A stretch of 64,000 nt of DNA from DATLLJ01 sp965229885 (GTDB taxonomy: Bacteria > Acidobacteriota > Vicinamibacteria > Vicinamibacterales > CAVVIG01): positions 434,001 through 498,000 of the forward strand of contig CBDDJX010000002.1 of the NCBI GenBank assembly GCA_965229885.1. Direction: 5' to 3'. Positions 35,458 through 44,576 of the stretch are shown here, piece by piece (position 1 is the first letter of the stretch; each line of letters opens with the position of its first letter). The notes beneath the pieces are model-generated. The model was not told the DNA's origin. It saw nothing but the letters and a program-made list of their open reading frames with translations, and did no database searches. The translations under genes were made by a program, and so were the position numbers.

Positions 35458-36732
35458 CTATCGCTCGAACTTCATCGACTCGCTGACGTCGATCGTCGCG
35501 GCGCGAATCGCTGGGTAGATGGACGCGATCCCGCCGACTGCCAAGATAAAGAGCAGAGCCTGCACGACACGCGCGACGCGGAACAGCGGAACGATGACTG
35601 GATCGATGACCACGCCGGAGAAGGTCATCTCGTTGCTCATCATCGACGAGAAATCGAGGCCGTCCCCCCAGAAGTACCACGTGACGAACACACCCAGACC
35701 AATGGCCAGCACCGCGCTCGTCGCCGTCAACACCAGCCCCTCGACGAGCACCAGGGCCCCGGTCTGACGCGGTGTCAGCCCAAGTGCCTGCAGGAGCCCG
35801 AACTCGCGATGTCGATGGAGCACGGACATCAGCACGGTATTGACGATGCCGAATCCGATGATGACGAAAAGGATCCCGTAGATCAGGTAGTTTCCGAAGT
35901 CGTCGATGGCCACCGCCGCGTTGAGCTCAGGCATCGCTTCGCGCCAGTCAATCACGCGAAGGATGCCGCCGTCGATCGGCTCCGCGAGCCTCGTGCGCAG
36001 CTGCGAGGTAAGGCGGGCCACGTCGTCGCTCTCCGCCACCAGTACGCCGACATTCGTCACATCCCGTCCCGACCCCAGCCATGCGCCCGCCGTGTCAAGC
36101 GGCACGTGGACGAGCGCCTGATCGATAGCTGGCACACCCGAGCGAAACACGCCGACAACGCGCACGAGCTGCCCGGCGATCTCTTTGTTCACATCCTGCG
36201 CGGTCACGACCAGGCGCGAGCCGACTCGAAGGTCAAGACTCTCGACTAAGTCCACGCCGACATACGCGGCCAAGCCATCGCCCGGTTCCAAATAGCGCCC
36301 CTCCACGACCTGGTCGTCAAGGGTGCTGAACTCGGCCTCCGCCAGCGGATCGACCCCGAGCACCTGCACTGGCCGTGCGCCAGCCGCCGAGCTGGCGAGC
36401 CCCCGGACGATCATCTTGGCGGACACGACGGTGACAAGGTCAGCGACGCCAGGTTCTTGCAGGGCGCCCTCGACGGCTGCCCTCGCATCAGCGGACAGCC
36501 GATCTTCAATCTTTCGGCTGACTTGAAAATCAGGGCTCTCGATCGTGACGTGTCCTGTTCCCATTCGCACGCCGGAGTCGATCCAGGACTCGTGCATGGC
36601 GTCCCCGAGGCTCAGGGAGAACATCAGCAGGGAGCCGCCGACCAGTATCGCGAGGGCTGTCAGTAGCGTGCGGCGGAGATGCCTCCGAAGATTGCGCAAC
36701 GCCAGGAGACTGATGACCCCGATGTGTTGCAT
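35458..36732 (-). CDS. FtsX/LolC-type ABC permease
   Basis: MacB/LolC-like permease: an N-terminal helix (LLALRNLRRHLRRTLLTALAILVGG), a large periplasmic domain, then three helices with the FtsX core (GILFVIIGFGIVNTVLMSVLHRHREFGLLQALGLTPRQ). I start at 36732 (MQHIGVISLLALRN); an ATG at 36786 would overlap the neighbouring gene. 424 aa. It is the second of two permeases, suggesting a LolC-LolE-like heterodimer. Confidence 0.88.
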   Translation of the reverse strand: MQHIGVISLLALRNLRRHLRRTLLTALAILVGGSLLMFSLSLGDAMHESWIDSGVRMGTGHVTIESPDFQVSRKIEDRLSADARAAVEGALQEPGVADLVTVVSAKMIVRGLASSAAGARPVQVLGVDPLAEAEFSTLDDQVVEGRYLEPGDGLAAYVGVDLVESLDLRVGSRLVVTAQDVNKEIAGQLVRVVGVFRSGVPAIDQALVHVPLDTAGAWLGSGRDVTNVGVLVAESDDVARLTSQLRTRLAEPIDGGILRVIDWREAMPELNAAVAIDDFGNYLIYGILFVIIGFGIVNTVLMSVLHRHREFGLLQALGLTPRQTGALVLVEGLVLTATSAVLAIGLGVFVTWYFWGDGLDFSSMMSNEMTFSGVVIDPVIVPLFRVARVVQALLFILAVGGIASIYPAIRAATIDVSESMKFER

Positions 36733-36742
36733 GAGTGGCCCG

Positions 36743-38002
36743 CTAGAGTCCCGATAGGGTGTCGGCTGGCGGTGCCTGTGACGCACGCAGCGCCGGATAA
36801 AGTGCCGCCAGCACGGCAGTCGCGATGAGAGCCAGCGCAGCCTGAAGCCACACCACGAAGTTGTATTCCACGCGAAGCGTGGGTCGCATCAGCGTGCCAA
36901 ACGCCGAAAGCTCCCCGTACAGCCAGCTCATGTCCGGAGGAGCCGTGTGCCACCACACCATCAGCGGAAACGTCACCGCGCTGCCGATGACGAGGCTCAG
37001 GAAGCCCATCGCGACCGCCTCAGCGATCACGATCAGCATGACCATCATCGGCGTCGTGCCCAGGGCCAGCATCACCGCGAACTCTCGCCGTCGCTCGTAG
37101 GTGGCCATCAGCATCGTGTTCGCCACCCCGAACATCGCGACCGTGAAGACGATGAAGAAGATGATGACATGGAAAGAGTCAGCGAGTGACGTGTACTCGA
37201 GCATCTCAGGTCGAAGCTCGGTCCAGGAAGCGACTTCCAGATCGAGGCCCGCCGCTGCCAGGGCAGCCGTCAGATGAACCGCCGTGTCGTCCGCCAGCCA
37301 GGGGTCGGCGGTGGCCACCGACACCTCGTGAATGCGTCCGGGGCCAAGGGCAACCAGTGACTGCAAGTCCTCGATGGGGAGGACCACGAACGTCGTATCG
37401 AGCTCCGCCAGCCCCGTCCGAAAGATTCCCGTGACCCGGAACACATCGTTACCCATTGAACCGTCGGCCCCCGGCGCGACGACGACAACCTCGTCTCCGA
37501 CGTCAACCGCCAACTGACGTGCCATCTCGGTACCGAGGACCAACTCGTGACGTCCAGGTGTAGGGAGACTGCCGTCGCTCAATTCATCGAGGAACCGACT
37601 CAGACGAGGTTCGAGTTCGGGATCGATCCCCATCAGCATTCCGGCCGCCGTCGATTCTCCGGAGCTGACGAGACCGCCTGCGTAGACCCGGGGAGCGGCC
37701 GCCACCACGGCCGGGTCGCTTGAGACGGTCCGGAGGAGCTGCGAGATGTCCGCGCCATCGCGGCCGCCGATCGTCTCGTACAGGCTGCGCTCGGGACGGT
37801 AGTCGCGCGCGTGAATCTCAATCTGTCCGCTGACAAGCCCGGTGGCGTTCTCGACCATCTCGGCCGTGATTCCGTCCGTCCACCCCACGATGACGACGAC
37901 GGCAAAGTAGCCCGCGCCAAGTCCCAGCGCGGTGAGGACGGTCCGTTTCCGGTGACGCCCCAGATTGCGCCAGCCAATCCGGATCCAGGGACTCGCCGTC
38001 AT
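36743..38002 (-). CDS. FtsX/LolE-type ABC permease
   Basis: A 419-aa paralogue of the downstream permease with the same plan: N-terminal helix (WIRIGWRNLGRHRKRTVLTALGLGAGYFAVVVIVG), periplasmic domain of about 220 residues, and three C-terminal helices (FFIVFTVAMFGVANTMLMATYERRREFAVMLALG). Six bases after the LolA-like gene and eleven before the second permease. The pair is divergent in sequence, so they probably form a heterodimer. Confidence 0.88.
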   Translation of the reverse strand: MTASPWIRIGWRNLGRHRKRTVLTALGLGAGYFAVVVIVGWTDGITAEMVENATGLVSGQIEIHARDYRPERSLYETIGGRDGADISQLLRTVSSDPAVVAAAPRVYAGGLVSSGESTAAGMLMGIDPELEPRLSRFLDELSDGSLPTPGRHELVLGTEMARQLAVDVGDEVVVVAPGADGSMGNDVFRVTGIFRTGLAELDTTFVVLPIEDLQSLVALGPGRIHEVSVATADPWLADDTAVHLTAALAAAGLDLEVASWTELRPEMLEYTSLADSFHVIIFFIVFTVAMFGVANTMLMATYERRREFAVMLALGTTPMMVMLIVIAEAVAMGFLSLVIGSAVTFPLMVWWHTAPPDMSWLYGELSAFGTLMRPTLRVEYNFVVWLQAALALIATAVLAALYPALRASQAPPADTLSGL

Positions 38003-38008
38003 TGGTGA

Positions 38009-38764
38009 CTATCTCTGACGCTTGAGATTCTGCAAGGAGAAGAAGGACCGATCGATCTCGATGTCGAAGTTCAGCTCCTCATAGCGGATAGTCGTGCGCT
38101 CACCTGGCTTGTCTTCGGGGTACATCTGCATCACCGACGGCACGGTTCGGCCACCCAGGTTCTTGAACTCGGCGTAGCGCATCGTGCGAGCCAGGCCACC
38201 GTCTTCGTCGTAGTACCGCGCCCAGATCGGCATCGTATCGCGCTGGCGCACCTGGAACTCGACGTGACCCCAGACCACGGCCGCTTCGGCCTTCGGCGTC
38301 AGCCGGAACTCCCAGACGGCGATGCCTTCACGCTCGCCGTCGAAGGCGATGGCAATATCGTAGTCGTCGACGATCTGACTCTCTTTGACAAGATCGTCGT
38401 TCGTCAGGTGGGAACCCATCCAGGAGCCGGCCATCATGGAAACGGGAACTTTGATCGTGCGGTCAATGTTCGGCAGATAGTTCCAGATGTTTTCGTCGGC
38501 CATCAGGGTGGCCGTCCCCGCTTCCTTCGCGGGCGACTGGATCCGGACGAGCGAGTAGTCAGTCCCGAGCGACCACAACTCCATCGTGATGCGTCGCTCC
38601 CAGTGCTCGGTCACGACCTCCATGGTCGCGACGCCATGGCTGGAGTCGCCGCGCAGGAGCCGATCCACCCGTTCCATGATGTCGCGCGCCGCCCCCTGGG
38701 CGAAGGAGGGCGTGACCCACAACGCAGCGGCGACCACCACCGCGCTCGTCCTCATCACGTGCAT
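38009..38764 (-). CDS. outer-membrane lipoprotein-sorting (LolA-like) protein
   Basis: A signal peptide (MRTSAVVVAAALWVTPSFAQG) is followed by a LolA/LolB-type half-barrel: DRLLRGDSSHGVATMEVVTEHW, then LMADENIWNYLPNIDRTIKVPV and, near the end, TTIRYEELNFDIEIDRSFF. Such proteins carry a lipid or lipoprotein through the periplasm. As first gene of an operon with two FtsX permeases, a LolD-type ATPase and an outer-membrane barrel, it is probably the soluble carrier between the membranes. Cargo unknown. Confidence 0.85.
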   Translation of the reverse strand: MHVMRTSAVVVAAALWVTPSFAQGAARDIMERVDRLLRGDSSHGVATMEVVTEHWERRITMELWSLGTDYSLVRIQSPAKEAGTATLMADENIWNYLPNIDRTIKVPVSMMAGSWMGSHLTNDDLVKESQIVDDYDIAIAFDGEREGIAVWEFRLTPKAEAAVVWGHVEFQVRQRDTMPIWARYYDEDGGLARTMRYAEFKNLGGRTVPSVMQMYPEDKPGERTTIRYEELNFDIEIDRSFFSLQNLKRQR

Positions 38765-39056
38765 TGTGCCCCCCTAGGCCCGCTGGGTCAGTCGGTGGAT
38801 CCCCAAGTCGATAGGCCGTATTAGGGCTGTCGCGTTAACCGACCGCCCGCTATGGGCCACCCGGCCGGCCGGTCGCAAGCCCCCAGGACACGACGCGGAT
38901 GAGCACCACGGTCACAGGGCGGATTATGAGGGACGTTCGGGCTTTGGTCAACGCGGACCGGCAGAGGGACGCCGACGTGCACTGGAGGCGGTGTGTGACA
39001 GCACCTGCTCGGCGTCCGAGGCGGCCGTCACGATTTCCGATGGGGTCATGGAGCGG
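38765..39056. other. gap upstream of the transporter operon
   Basis: About 290 bases between the LolA-like gene and a truncated frame. It must contain the operon promoter; I recognise no RNA gene or clear regulatory site. Confidence 0.4.
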
Positions 39057-39330
39057 CTAGCGGCTCCAGCTTTGTAATGCGCGGATGTAGTTCGCGCGCT
39101 CGAACGCGGCCGGATCCTTCGTTTGCTTGAGGCTCGCACGGCCCCTGACGTCGTCCAGACTCGTCACCTTGTGCCACTCCATCCAGTGCTCGAGGCCCAA
39201 ACGCATGGCGGACACGTACGCCGGGCCGTGCCGCAAGAGCGCCGAGACCATCTGCACGGCGTCGGCGAGCACCGCTTTGATGCCGTCGTTCGGTGCAGCG
39301 ACGCCGCCGGTGACGGCGAGCGAATGAGCT
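39057..39330 (-). pseudogene. C-terminal fragment of an unrecognised protein cut by an IS3 element
   Basis: About 90 codons with coding character end at 39057: GIKAVLADAVQMVSALLRHGPAYVSAMRLGLEHWMEWHKV, then SLKQTKDPAAFERANYIRALQSWSR. The upstream part is missing because the IS3 left end begins at 39331. I do not recognise the family. Confidence 0.45.
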
Positions 39331-39369
39331 TGATCCGGTTTCGTGGACACAATCCGAAAGGTGGATACG

Positions 39370-39687
39370 ATGTCCAGAAGGGGATCACGCAGAGCGGGAC
39401 GACGCGCGCGACGACAGTTCACGGAGGAGTTCATGGCCGGCGCGGTCCGGCTCGTGTTGGATGAGGGCAAGACGATCGGTGCCGGCTCGCGCGACCTGGT
39501 TCTGATGCCGTCATCGCTGGCGCATTGGGTCCGACACGCCCAAGCCGATCGGACGAAAGGCAAGACCGGCCTGACGCCGGCGGAGCGGGAGGAGCTGGCA
39601 CGGCTCCGCAAAGCGAATCGGATCCTCGCCGAGGAGCGCGACATCCTGAAACAAGCGGCGGCCTTCTTCGCGAAGCAGAGCCGATGA
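39370..39687 (+). CDS. IS3-family transposase OrfA
   Basis: A 105-aa helix-turn-helix protein, RRQFTEEFMAGAVRLVLDEGKTIGAGSRDL, ending in the leucine-zipper-like LRKANRILAEERDILKQAAAFFAK typical of IS3 OrfA. Its stop overlaps orfB by four bases, where IS3 elements usually make an OrfAB fusion by -1 frameshifting. Confidence 0.8.
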   Translation: MSRRGSRRAGRRARRQFTEEFMAGAVRLVLDEGKTIGAGSRDLVLMPSSLAHWVRHAQADRTKGKTGLTPAEREELARLRKANRILAEERDILKQAAAFFAKQSR

Positions 39688-40568
39688 GGTGTACCTTCAT
39701 CGCGGCGAAGAAGGCCGAGCATACGGTGAGCATTCTCTGTCGATGTCTGCGCGTGACGCGCAGCGGCTTCTACGCCTGGCAGCGTCGTCCGGAATCGACG
39801 CACACCCGTGATGATCGTCGGCTGACCGTGCTGGTGCGGGCCTCGTTCGAGGAGAGTACGCAGCGGTACGGCAGCCCGCGCATTCACGAGGATCTGATCG
39901 AGCAGGACGAGCACGTCAGCCGCAAACGGGTCGTGCGATTGATGCAGGAAGACGGCCTGCAGGCGCGGCGCCGGAAGCGCTACAAGCTGACAACCATGAG
40001 TGATCACGCCCAACCGGTCGCGGCGAATCTACTGGACCGCCAGTGCGAGGCGGACGCGCCGAATCAGCGGTGGGTCGGCGACACGACCGAGTTCGTCATC
40101 GGCAGCAGCGGCAAGCTCTACCTCGCGGCGATCCTAGATCTGTTCTCGCGGTGCATCGTGGGCTGGGCCGTCAGCGCCGTGAACGACCGTCATGTGACGA
40201 TCACCGCCCTGGAGGCGGCGCTCACGCGCCGGTGCCCCGAGATCGGCCTGCTCCAGCACTCCGACCAGGGCTCGACATACGCGAGCGAGGATGATCAGGA
40301 CGTCCTCGAGGCGCGCGGCATCGTGTGCAGCATGAGCCGGCGGGGCAACTGCCACGATAACGCGGTGGAAATGGAAAGCTGCTTCTCGACGAGGTGTTCT
40401 CTCAAAGCGGAACTCGCCGGTCGCTTCGACAGCTGCAGCGAGGCCAAGCGGGAGTTGTTCGCTTACATCGAGGTGTTCTCTAACCAACGTCGCCGGCACT
40501 CGACGATCGGCCAGATCCCCGGCAAGCCGTACTCTTGGAAGAGGCGGAGGAAGAGCGGGCAGCCGTAA
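39684..40568 (+). CDS. IS3-family transposase OrfB with chimeric C-terminus
   Basis: DDE integrase: NQRWVGDTTEFVIG (first Asp), LLQHSDQGSTYASED (second Asp), GNCHDNAVEMESCF (Glu). After RRRHSTIGQI the reading frame enters IS481-derived sequence, giving an unnatural tail (PGKPYSWKRRRKSGQP) in place of the normal last residues. Probably still folded in the core, but the element's right part is rearranged. Confidence 0.75.
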   Translation: MRCTFIAAKKAEHTVSILCRCLRVTRSGFYAWQRRPESTHTRDDRRLTVLVRASFEESTQRYGSPRIHEDLIEQDEHVSRKRVVRLMQEDGLQARRRKRYKLTTMSDHAQPVAANLLDRQCEADAPNQRWVGDTTEFVIGSSGKLYLAAILDLFSRCIVGWAVSAVNDRHVTITALEAALTRRCPEIGLLQHSDQGSTYASEDDQDVLEARGIVCSMSRRGNCHDNAVEMESCFSTRCSLKAELAGRFDSCSEAKRELFAYIEVFSNQRRRHSTIGQIPGKPYSWKRRRKSGQP

Positions 40569-41020
40569 CGATCGCGGTCGAGAGCAGGCCGTCCGGCGCT
40601 TCTTCCACCTGAAGCCGCTGTTGCGACTGACGAGGCGACTTCGAACGGGGTATTCCAGCGAGCGTGCGCGGCAGCGTCCGCGGTGACGGCGTAGACGGAG
40701 CAGGCGTTTCTTGGTCCAATGCTTCGTGCGGGCGTTCGTCGTTGTACTCGTGACGAAACCGAACCGGATCTGTTGGTCGCGCAGATTGGCGCTCGGGGGA
40801 CGCGTGGCATCGGGATCAGCGGCCGATGCATCCGCTCATGGCGCCCGTTCTGCTGCGGGCACGCGGGGGCGATCAGTTCCGGGAGGATCCCGAGCCGAAT
40901 CCACCAGACGGACAACGTGGACAGGCGACCGAGCGCGGTAGTGGCGAAGGGCACGCCATTGTCGGCGGATGATCCCCAGCAAGCCGTACTCTTGGAAGAG
41001 GCCGAGGAAGTGTCGGGCGG
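40520..41020 (-). mobile_element. scrambled fragments of an IS481-type transposase
   Basis: 40520-40590 is nearly identical to the reverse complement of about 61435-61505, and 40600-41010 to that of about 61470-61890, both inside the intact IS481-type transposase at 60889-62160. A short stretch (CAAGCCGTACTCTTGGAAGA) occurs twice, at about 40524 and 40980. Two overlapping pieces joined out of order indicate past rearrangement. Confidence 0.7.
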
Positions 41021-41284
41021 CGTACGAGCGGCGCGCGCGGGCAGAGGGCAGGGACGCCATGGCAAACCGCACAGGACGCGGTTTCCCACAGCGCCCACAC
41101 CCGTCGCTCTTGTCTGGAAATGAGGAACGAAGAGCCACTCAAACAGCGTAGTGAACCTGTCCACCAGATCGGATCAGGCTCAGTGACTCGGGCATTGCCG
41201 CCCGAGGCCGCATGACGCTAAGACAGCAGCGCGCATCATTTTTGCGGACCACACGACGCGTGCTATCAGCACTTGGGGCCGCAG

Positions 41285-41683
41285 CTATCTCACATCTTCT
41301 CGAGCGATCAAAGCCTCCACTCGAGCGCGAATGTCGTCGCGAATGGCGCGAATGCGTTCGATCGGCTTGCCCTTCGGGTCTTCGAACGGCCAGTCGTCGC
41401 ACCGTACCCCTGGCACATACGGACACTCGTCGCCACAACCCATCGTAATCAGCAGCTGCACCTGAGCGGCGAGTTCAGTGGTGAGCTTCTGAGGGTGGGC
41501 ACCACTCAAGTCGATCCCCTCTTCCTGCATGACCATGACGACCTCGGGATGAACTCGGTCGCCAGGCACCGTTCCTGCGGAGAAGGCTCGTCCCTTGGTG
41601 GGGTCCGCCAGCTTGTTGAATAGCGCCGCGGCAATCTGGGAGCGGCCGGCGTTATGAACACACGCAAAAGCCACAGTCTTCAT
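41285..41683 (-). CDS. arsC: arsenate reductase, low-molecular-weight phosphatase type
   Basis: Thioredoxin-linked-type ArsC reducing arsenate to arsenite. The P-loop CVHNAGRSQ near residue 8 holds the catalytic Cys; further Cys residues in LITMGCGDECPYVPGVRCDDW form the relay, followed by the conserved DWPFEDPKGK. I start at 41683 (MKTVAFAC); an in-frame ATG at 41764 would run into the neighbouring gene. 132 aa, usual length. Last gene of an operon with two arsenosugar-type glycosyltransferases. Confidence 0.93.
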   Translation of the reverse strand: MKTVAFACVHNAGRSQIAAALFNKLADPTKGRAFSAGTVPGDRVHPEVVMVMQEEGIDLSGAHPQKLTTELAAQVQLLITMGCGDECPYVPGVRCDDWPFEDPKGKPIERIRAIRDDIRARVEALIAREDVR

Positions 41684-41738
41684 TCGTTCTGCCTTCAGAC
41701 GTCGCGAATATTCGCCGTCCTTCTGAGGTCCCGCGGTG

Positions 41739-42428
41739 TCAAACACTCGACTGATCGGTGCCAAGTCGCGCTACGAGCCACGCGTGGGTGCGACGCGGTC
41801 TCAGCGCCCTCTCAGCCGATGGTTCGAGAACGCGCCTCAGATCATCTACGGAGTCGATGTCGTACCACGAAGGAATTAGCGTGACAGAGAGTCGGTGCAC
41901 CTCGGCCGCGGACAGGGTCGCTGCCAGGACGTCGGGGGTGCTCCACGGGATTCCGTGAAAGATCTCTGGATGGTTCGTGCGAAGACTAACCAGGTAGTAG
42001 CCTCCGTCCATGGAGGGACCGAGGACAAGGGGATCGCCCTCGCGCCTGAGCACAGCGATCCCCTGTTCGACGTGCTCGGCCGGCAACGTGGGCAGATCCG
42101 ATCCAATGATTGTCACCGCGGAGCACCCCAGGGCAAAGATGTCCGCGAACGCGTGCTCGAGCCGTTCGCCGAGATCGTCTCCGCGCTGGGGCAACACGCG
42201 GAACTTGCCGCCGGCAAGCTGAGCGATCTCGGCGCCCCCCGATTCGGGCGCGAACACCAACAGGCGCTCAACGCCTGGCACGCTTTGCGCTATGTCCAGC
42301 GTGTCAAGCAGAATGGCGCACCGCAAGTCCGTTCCGTCGTCCACGCCAAGCGACTTCAGTAGTCGTTTCTTGCCGCGCGCGTCTGACGGCGCTCGCGCCA
42401 TCACGGCCAGGGCGACTCGATCACTCAT
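41739..42428 (-). CDS. arsenosugar-cluster glycosyltransferase, TIGR04282 type (CofC-like fold)
   Basis: Nucleotidyl/glycosyltransferase-A fold protein of 229 aa. VMARAPSDARGKKRLLKSLG is the start of the fold, IIGSDLPTLPAEHVEQ carries the metal-binding Asp, LGPSMDGGYYLVSL the product-site loop, and SWYDIDSVDDLRRV closes it. This family sits beside TIGR04283 in many arsenic-sugar clusters. The start at 42428 overlaps the preceding stop by eight bases. Exact donor and acceptor unproven. Confidence 0.85.
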   Translation of the reverse strand: MSDRVALAVMARAPSDARGKKRLLKSLGVDDGTDLRCAILLDTLDIAQSVPGVERLLVFAPESGGAEIAQLAGGKFRVLPQRGDDLGERLEHAFADIFALGCSAVTIIGSDLPTLPAEHVEQGIAVLRREGDPLVLGPSMDGGYYLVSLRTNHPEIFHGIPWSTPDVLAATLSAAEVHRLSVTLIPSWYDIDSVDDLRRVLEPSAERALRPRRTHAWLVARLGTDQSSV

Positions 42429-43188
42429 CGATCGTCCCTGGCTCCGAGGCTCGTCTGCCACTGGCTGTCGAACCACGAGACGTCCGATAGCGTTGCGCCA
42501 ACCACTCGGGAGATACGCCGAGAAAAAAGAGAACGACAAGCAGTAGGTTCTCCGAACTCCGGCGCAGCCATCCATCAGCCTCCCAACGGCGTGCCGACGT
42601 CACGGCCGGAAGCGCCGAATGGTACAGGCGACCCGCTCTTCGCAGGCGTCGCACTAAGTCGACATCCTCCATCAGCGGGAGCTCGCGATATCCGCCGAGC
42701 GCGACAAACACATCGCGCCGCGCGAATAGCGCCTGATCGCCGTACGGCAACTGGAACCATCGCACGCGAGCCGCGACGCCACGCTCGATCACCCGGGCCC
42801 AGCGACTCGAGGAGTCGAGCTGGAACCTGAAGCTCCCGCCAATCACCGGCCGAGCCGCCGAAATCCTCGTCAGCTCCTCGAGCCATCCCGCGGGAAGCCG
42901 CGTGTCAGCGTGGAGGAATAGCAGCCAAGTGCCCGTCGCGCCCGATGCGCCGACGTTCATCTGTCGACCGCGGCCTGGAAGCGACGCAACCCAACGTACC
43001 CGCGGCGCGGTACGTTGAAGTTCCTCAATCGCCGGTGTGTGCGGGCTTCCGTTGACGGCGATGATCTCCACGCTCGCGTGGTGACCGATCGATGCGAACG
43101 CCCGCTCCAGGCACTTCGTATCGTCGAGGACCGGCATGATCACGGACACGAAAGGCACGCGGCTATCGTCCATCGCCAGATGATTCAA
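42421..43188 (-). CDS. arsenosugar-cluster glycosyltransferase, TIGR04283 type (GT2)
   Basis: Family 2 glycosyltransferase of 255 aa. VSVIMPVLDDTKCLERAF opens the GT-A fold, LFLHADTRLPAGWLEEL carries the DxD-like metal site, and LPLMEDVDLVRRLRRAGRL is the catalytic region; a hydrophobic helix (LLVVLFFLGVSPEW) ends it. Start 43188 or 43173 (MDDSRVPF). Co-occurrence with TIGR04282 and ArsC supports a role in making organoarsenical sugars. Confidence 0.85.
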   Translation of the reverse strand: MNHLAMDDSRVPFVSVIMPVLDDTKCLERAFASIGHHASVEIIAVNGSPHTPAIEELQRTAPRVRWVASLPGRGRQMNVGASGATGTWLLFLHADTRLPAGWLEELTRISAARPVIGGSFRFQLDSSSRWARVIERGVAARVRWFQLPYGDQALFARRDVFVALGGYRELPLMEDVDLVRRLRRAGRLYHSALPAVTSARRWEADGWLRRSSENLLLVVLFFLGVSPEWLAQRYRTSRGSTASGRRASEPGTIDE

Positions 43189-43218
43189 GCACGAGACGGG
43201 TCACCTGGCGCAATGTGC

Positions 43219-43893
43219 TCAATGACGACAGTAACTGCACACGGTGGACTGAGTCGGAACCGTCGACACTGTGGTCAGGCCTGTAAGCTTCTGGAGCCAG
43301 CCGCCGCGGAGCAGCCCGCCGAGCGCCGCACCGTAGGCTGCATGCGCGGCGAGTACAGTCGCCGCAAAGTGCCATCCGAATTCACGGCCGAAGAGCCCGA
43401 CGCCGAGTGACTCGACAACGGGGCTGCCGAGGAAACCGATGCCGACGCCGAGACCGTATGCGATCGCCAGCGCGACTGAGCGACCGCCCGTCACCACCAC
43501 AAAGATGATGCCGAACGCGGCGCCGTTCCAGAAGTGATACGCGAAGCCAGCGACGTCTGACCAGGTCGACGGCCCCAAGGCAAACCGATCGAGCAGCAGC
43601 ACGCCCATCAACTGGGGTAGGTTGCCAGGCATGAAACCCAGTCGAAACCCAGGGTAACGGAGGGCCTCCAGCGCGAGGGTTGCCACCGCGCCCGCGACCG
43701 CCCCGCGCGCAATCACGGACGCGAGATCTGGTTGCCAGTGCCGCGACACGAACCAGACCACGAGCAGGCCGGCGATCGACGGCAGCAGCGCGACCAGCGC
43801 GAGATCGTGAAGCGACGCGTACCCGAGCTGCGCGACCGGAAACACTAGGGGTCCGACGGCGGCCAGCAGCATGACAATGGCACGCATAAACAT
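43219..43893 (-). CDS. hypothetical membrane protein in the arsenic operon
   Basis: A 224-aa polytopic protein, perhaps six helices (LLAAVGPLVFPVAQLGYASL, LVALLPSIAGLLVVWFV, AVAGAVATLALEALRY, a small amphipathic stretch, FGIIFVVVTGG, IAYGLGVGIGFLGS). GAVAGAVATLALEALRYPGFRLGFMPGNLPQLMG resembles YagU-like families, but no function is known. Start 43893 is preceded by CAGGAG at good spacing. It ends CSYC. Could move an arsenic compound; this is only inference from position. Confidence 0.6.
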   Translation of the reverse strand: MFMRAIVMLLAAVGPLVFPVAQLGYASLHDLALVALLPSIAGLLVVWFVSRHWQPDLASVIARGAVAGAVATLALEALRYPGFRLGFMPGNLPQLMGVLLLDRFALGPSTWSDVAGFAYHFWNGAAFGIIFVVVTGGRSVALAIAYGLGVGIGFLGSPVVESLGVGLFGREFGWHFAATVLAAHAAYGAALGGLLRGGWLQKLTGLTTVSTVPTQSTVCSYCRH

Positions 43894-43956
43894 CACATTC
43901 TCCTGACTAAGACGACGGAAGCGACGGGACATGCGCCCGCCGCTCCCCACCACGGC

Positions 43957-44466
43957 CTACTGCGCCGCCATCGTCGCGAGCCCACCGATCTTCTCGTCGA
44001 GCATCTGCGCGATCATTCCGATCTTGTCGTTCTTGAACTGCCCGAGTAGCGTCGACGGCTTGTCGTACTGAACGTACGTCTTCCCGTCGGTGTCGGTGTA
44101 GACCGCGATGCGCAGTGGCACATACAGGCCCACCGCGTGGCTCTGCTCGAACAGCTGCTTCCCCACAGTCGGATTGCCCACCAGAAACACCGTCGCCTTG
44201 AGGCTTAATCCCGTCATCGACAGCATCTTGCCCTGGTCGACCTGGACCATTACCATCATGCCGTTCTTTGTGACGAGCGACTTCGCCGCGTCGCTCACCT
44301 GTTCGAACGACTTGCTGGACGCCACCGTGACCAGGGCGTCGGCGGCGCCATCAGCTGCGTACGCCGGCACGGCGACCACCGAGATTGCCAGCGCGAGCGC
44401 GAGCGCACCCGCCCACATCTGGCGCCATTTATTGCGTTCCCGACCTTCGTTGCGGATGATAGACAT
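43957..44466 (-). CDS. secreted DUF302 domain protein
   Basis: Signal peptide (MWAGALALALAISVVAVPAYAADG) then a DUF302 domain: VASSKSFEQVSDAAKSLVTKNGMMVMVQVDQGKML, GNPTVGKQLFEQSHAVGLYVPLRIAVYTD and YDKPSTLLGQF. DUF302 proteins are small periplasmic proteins of unknown role, often near metal or sulfur metabolism. Start 44466 chosen because upstream codons lack signal character. It heads the arsenic operon running to arsC. Confidence 0.85.
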   Translation of the reverse strand: MSIIRNEGRERNKWRQMWAGALALALAISVVAVPAYAADGAADALVTVASSKSFEQVSDAAKSLVTKNGMMVMVQVDQGKMLSMTGLSLKATVFLVGNPTVGKQLFEQSHAVGLYVPLRIAVYTDTDGKTYVQYDKPSTLLGQFKNDKIGMIAQMLDEKIGGLATMAAQ

Positions 44467-44576
44467 TGCTTTCTGCTCCACCTGGCTGCACGAGCTGCGT
44501 GAATCGCAATCGCGTGTTCCTAGAGTGAGTGCGACGGTCTGGCCGTTCGTTACAGCGGCTGCTTCAGGATGTGAGA

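Larger units (their letters stand above)
39331..41176 (+). mobile_element. composite IS3-family element with IS481 debris in its right part
   Basis: The left end TGATCCGGTTTCGTGGACAC (39331-39350) is an IS3-type terminal repeat, and a related inverted copy (reverse complement TGATCCGATCTGGTGGACA) ends at 41176. IS3 orfA and orfB occupy 39370-40520. The orfB 3' end then passes into reverse-oriented fragments of an IS481-type transposase (40520-41020). No clean target-site duplication was seen. Confidence 0.65.

Noticed and set aside
39331..40013. Minus-strand frame through the IS3 orfA/orfB region
   Set aside because: Antisense to the transposase. Only its 3' part (39057-39330), outside the IS, has coding character.
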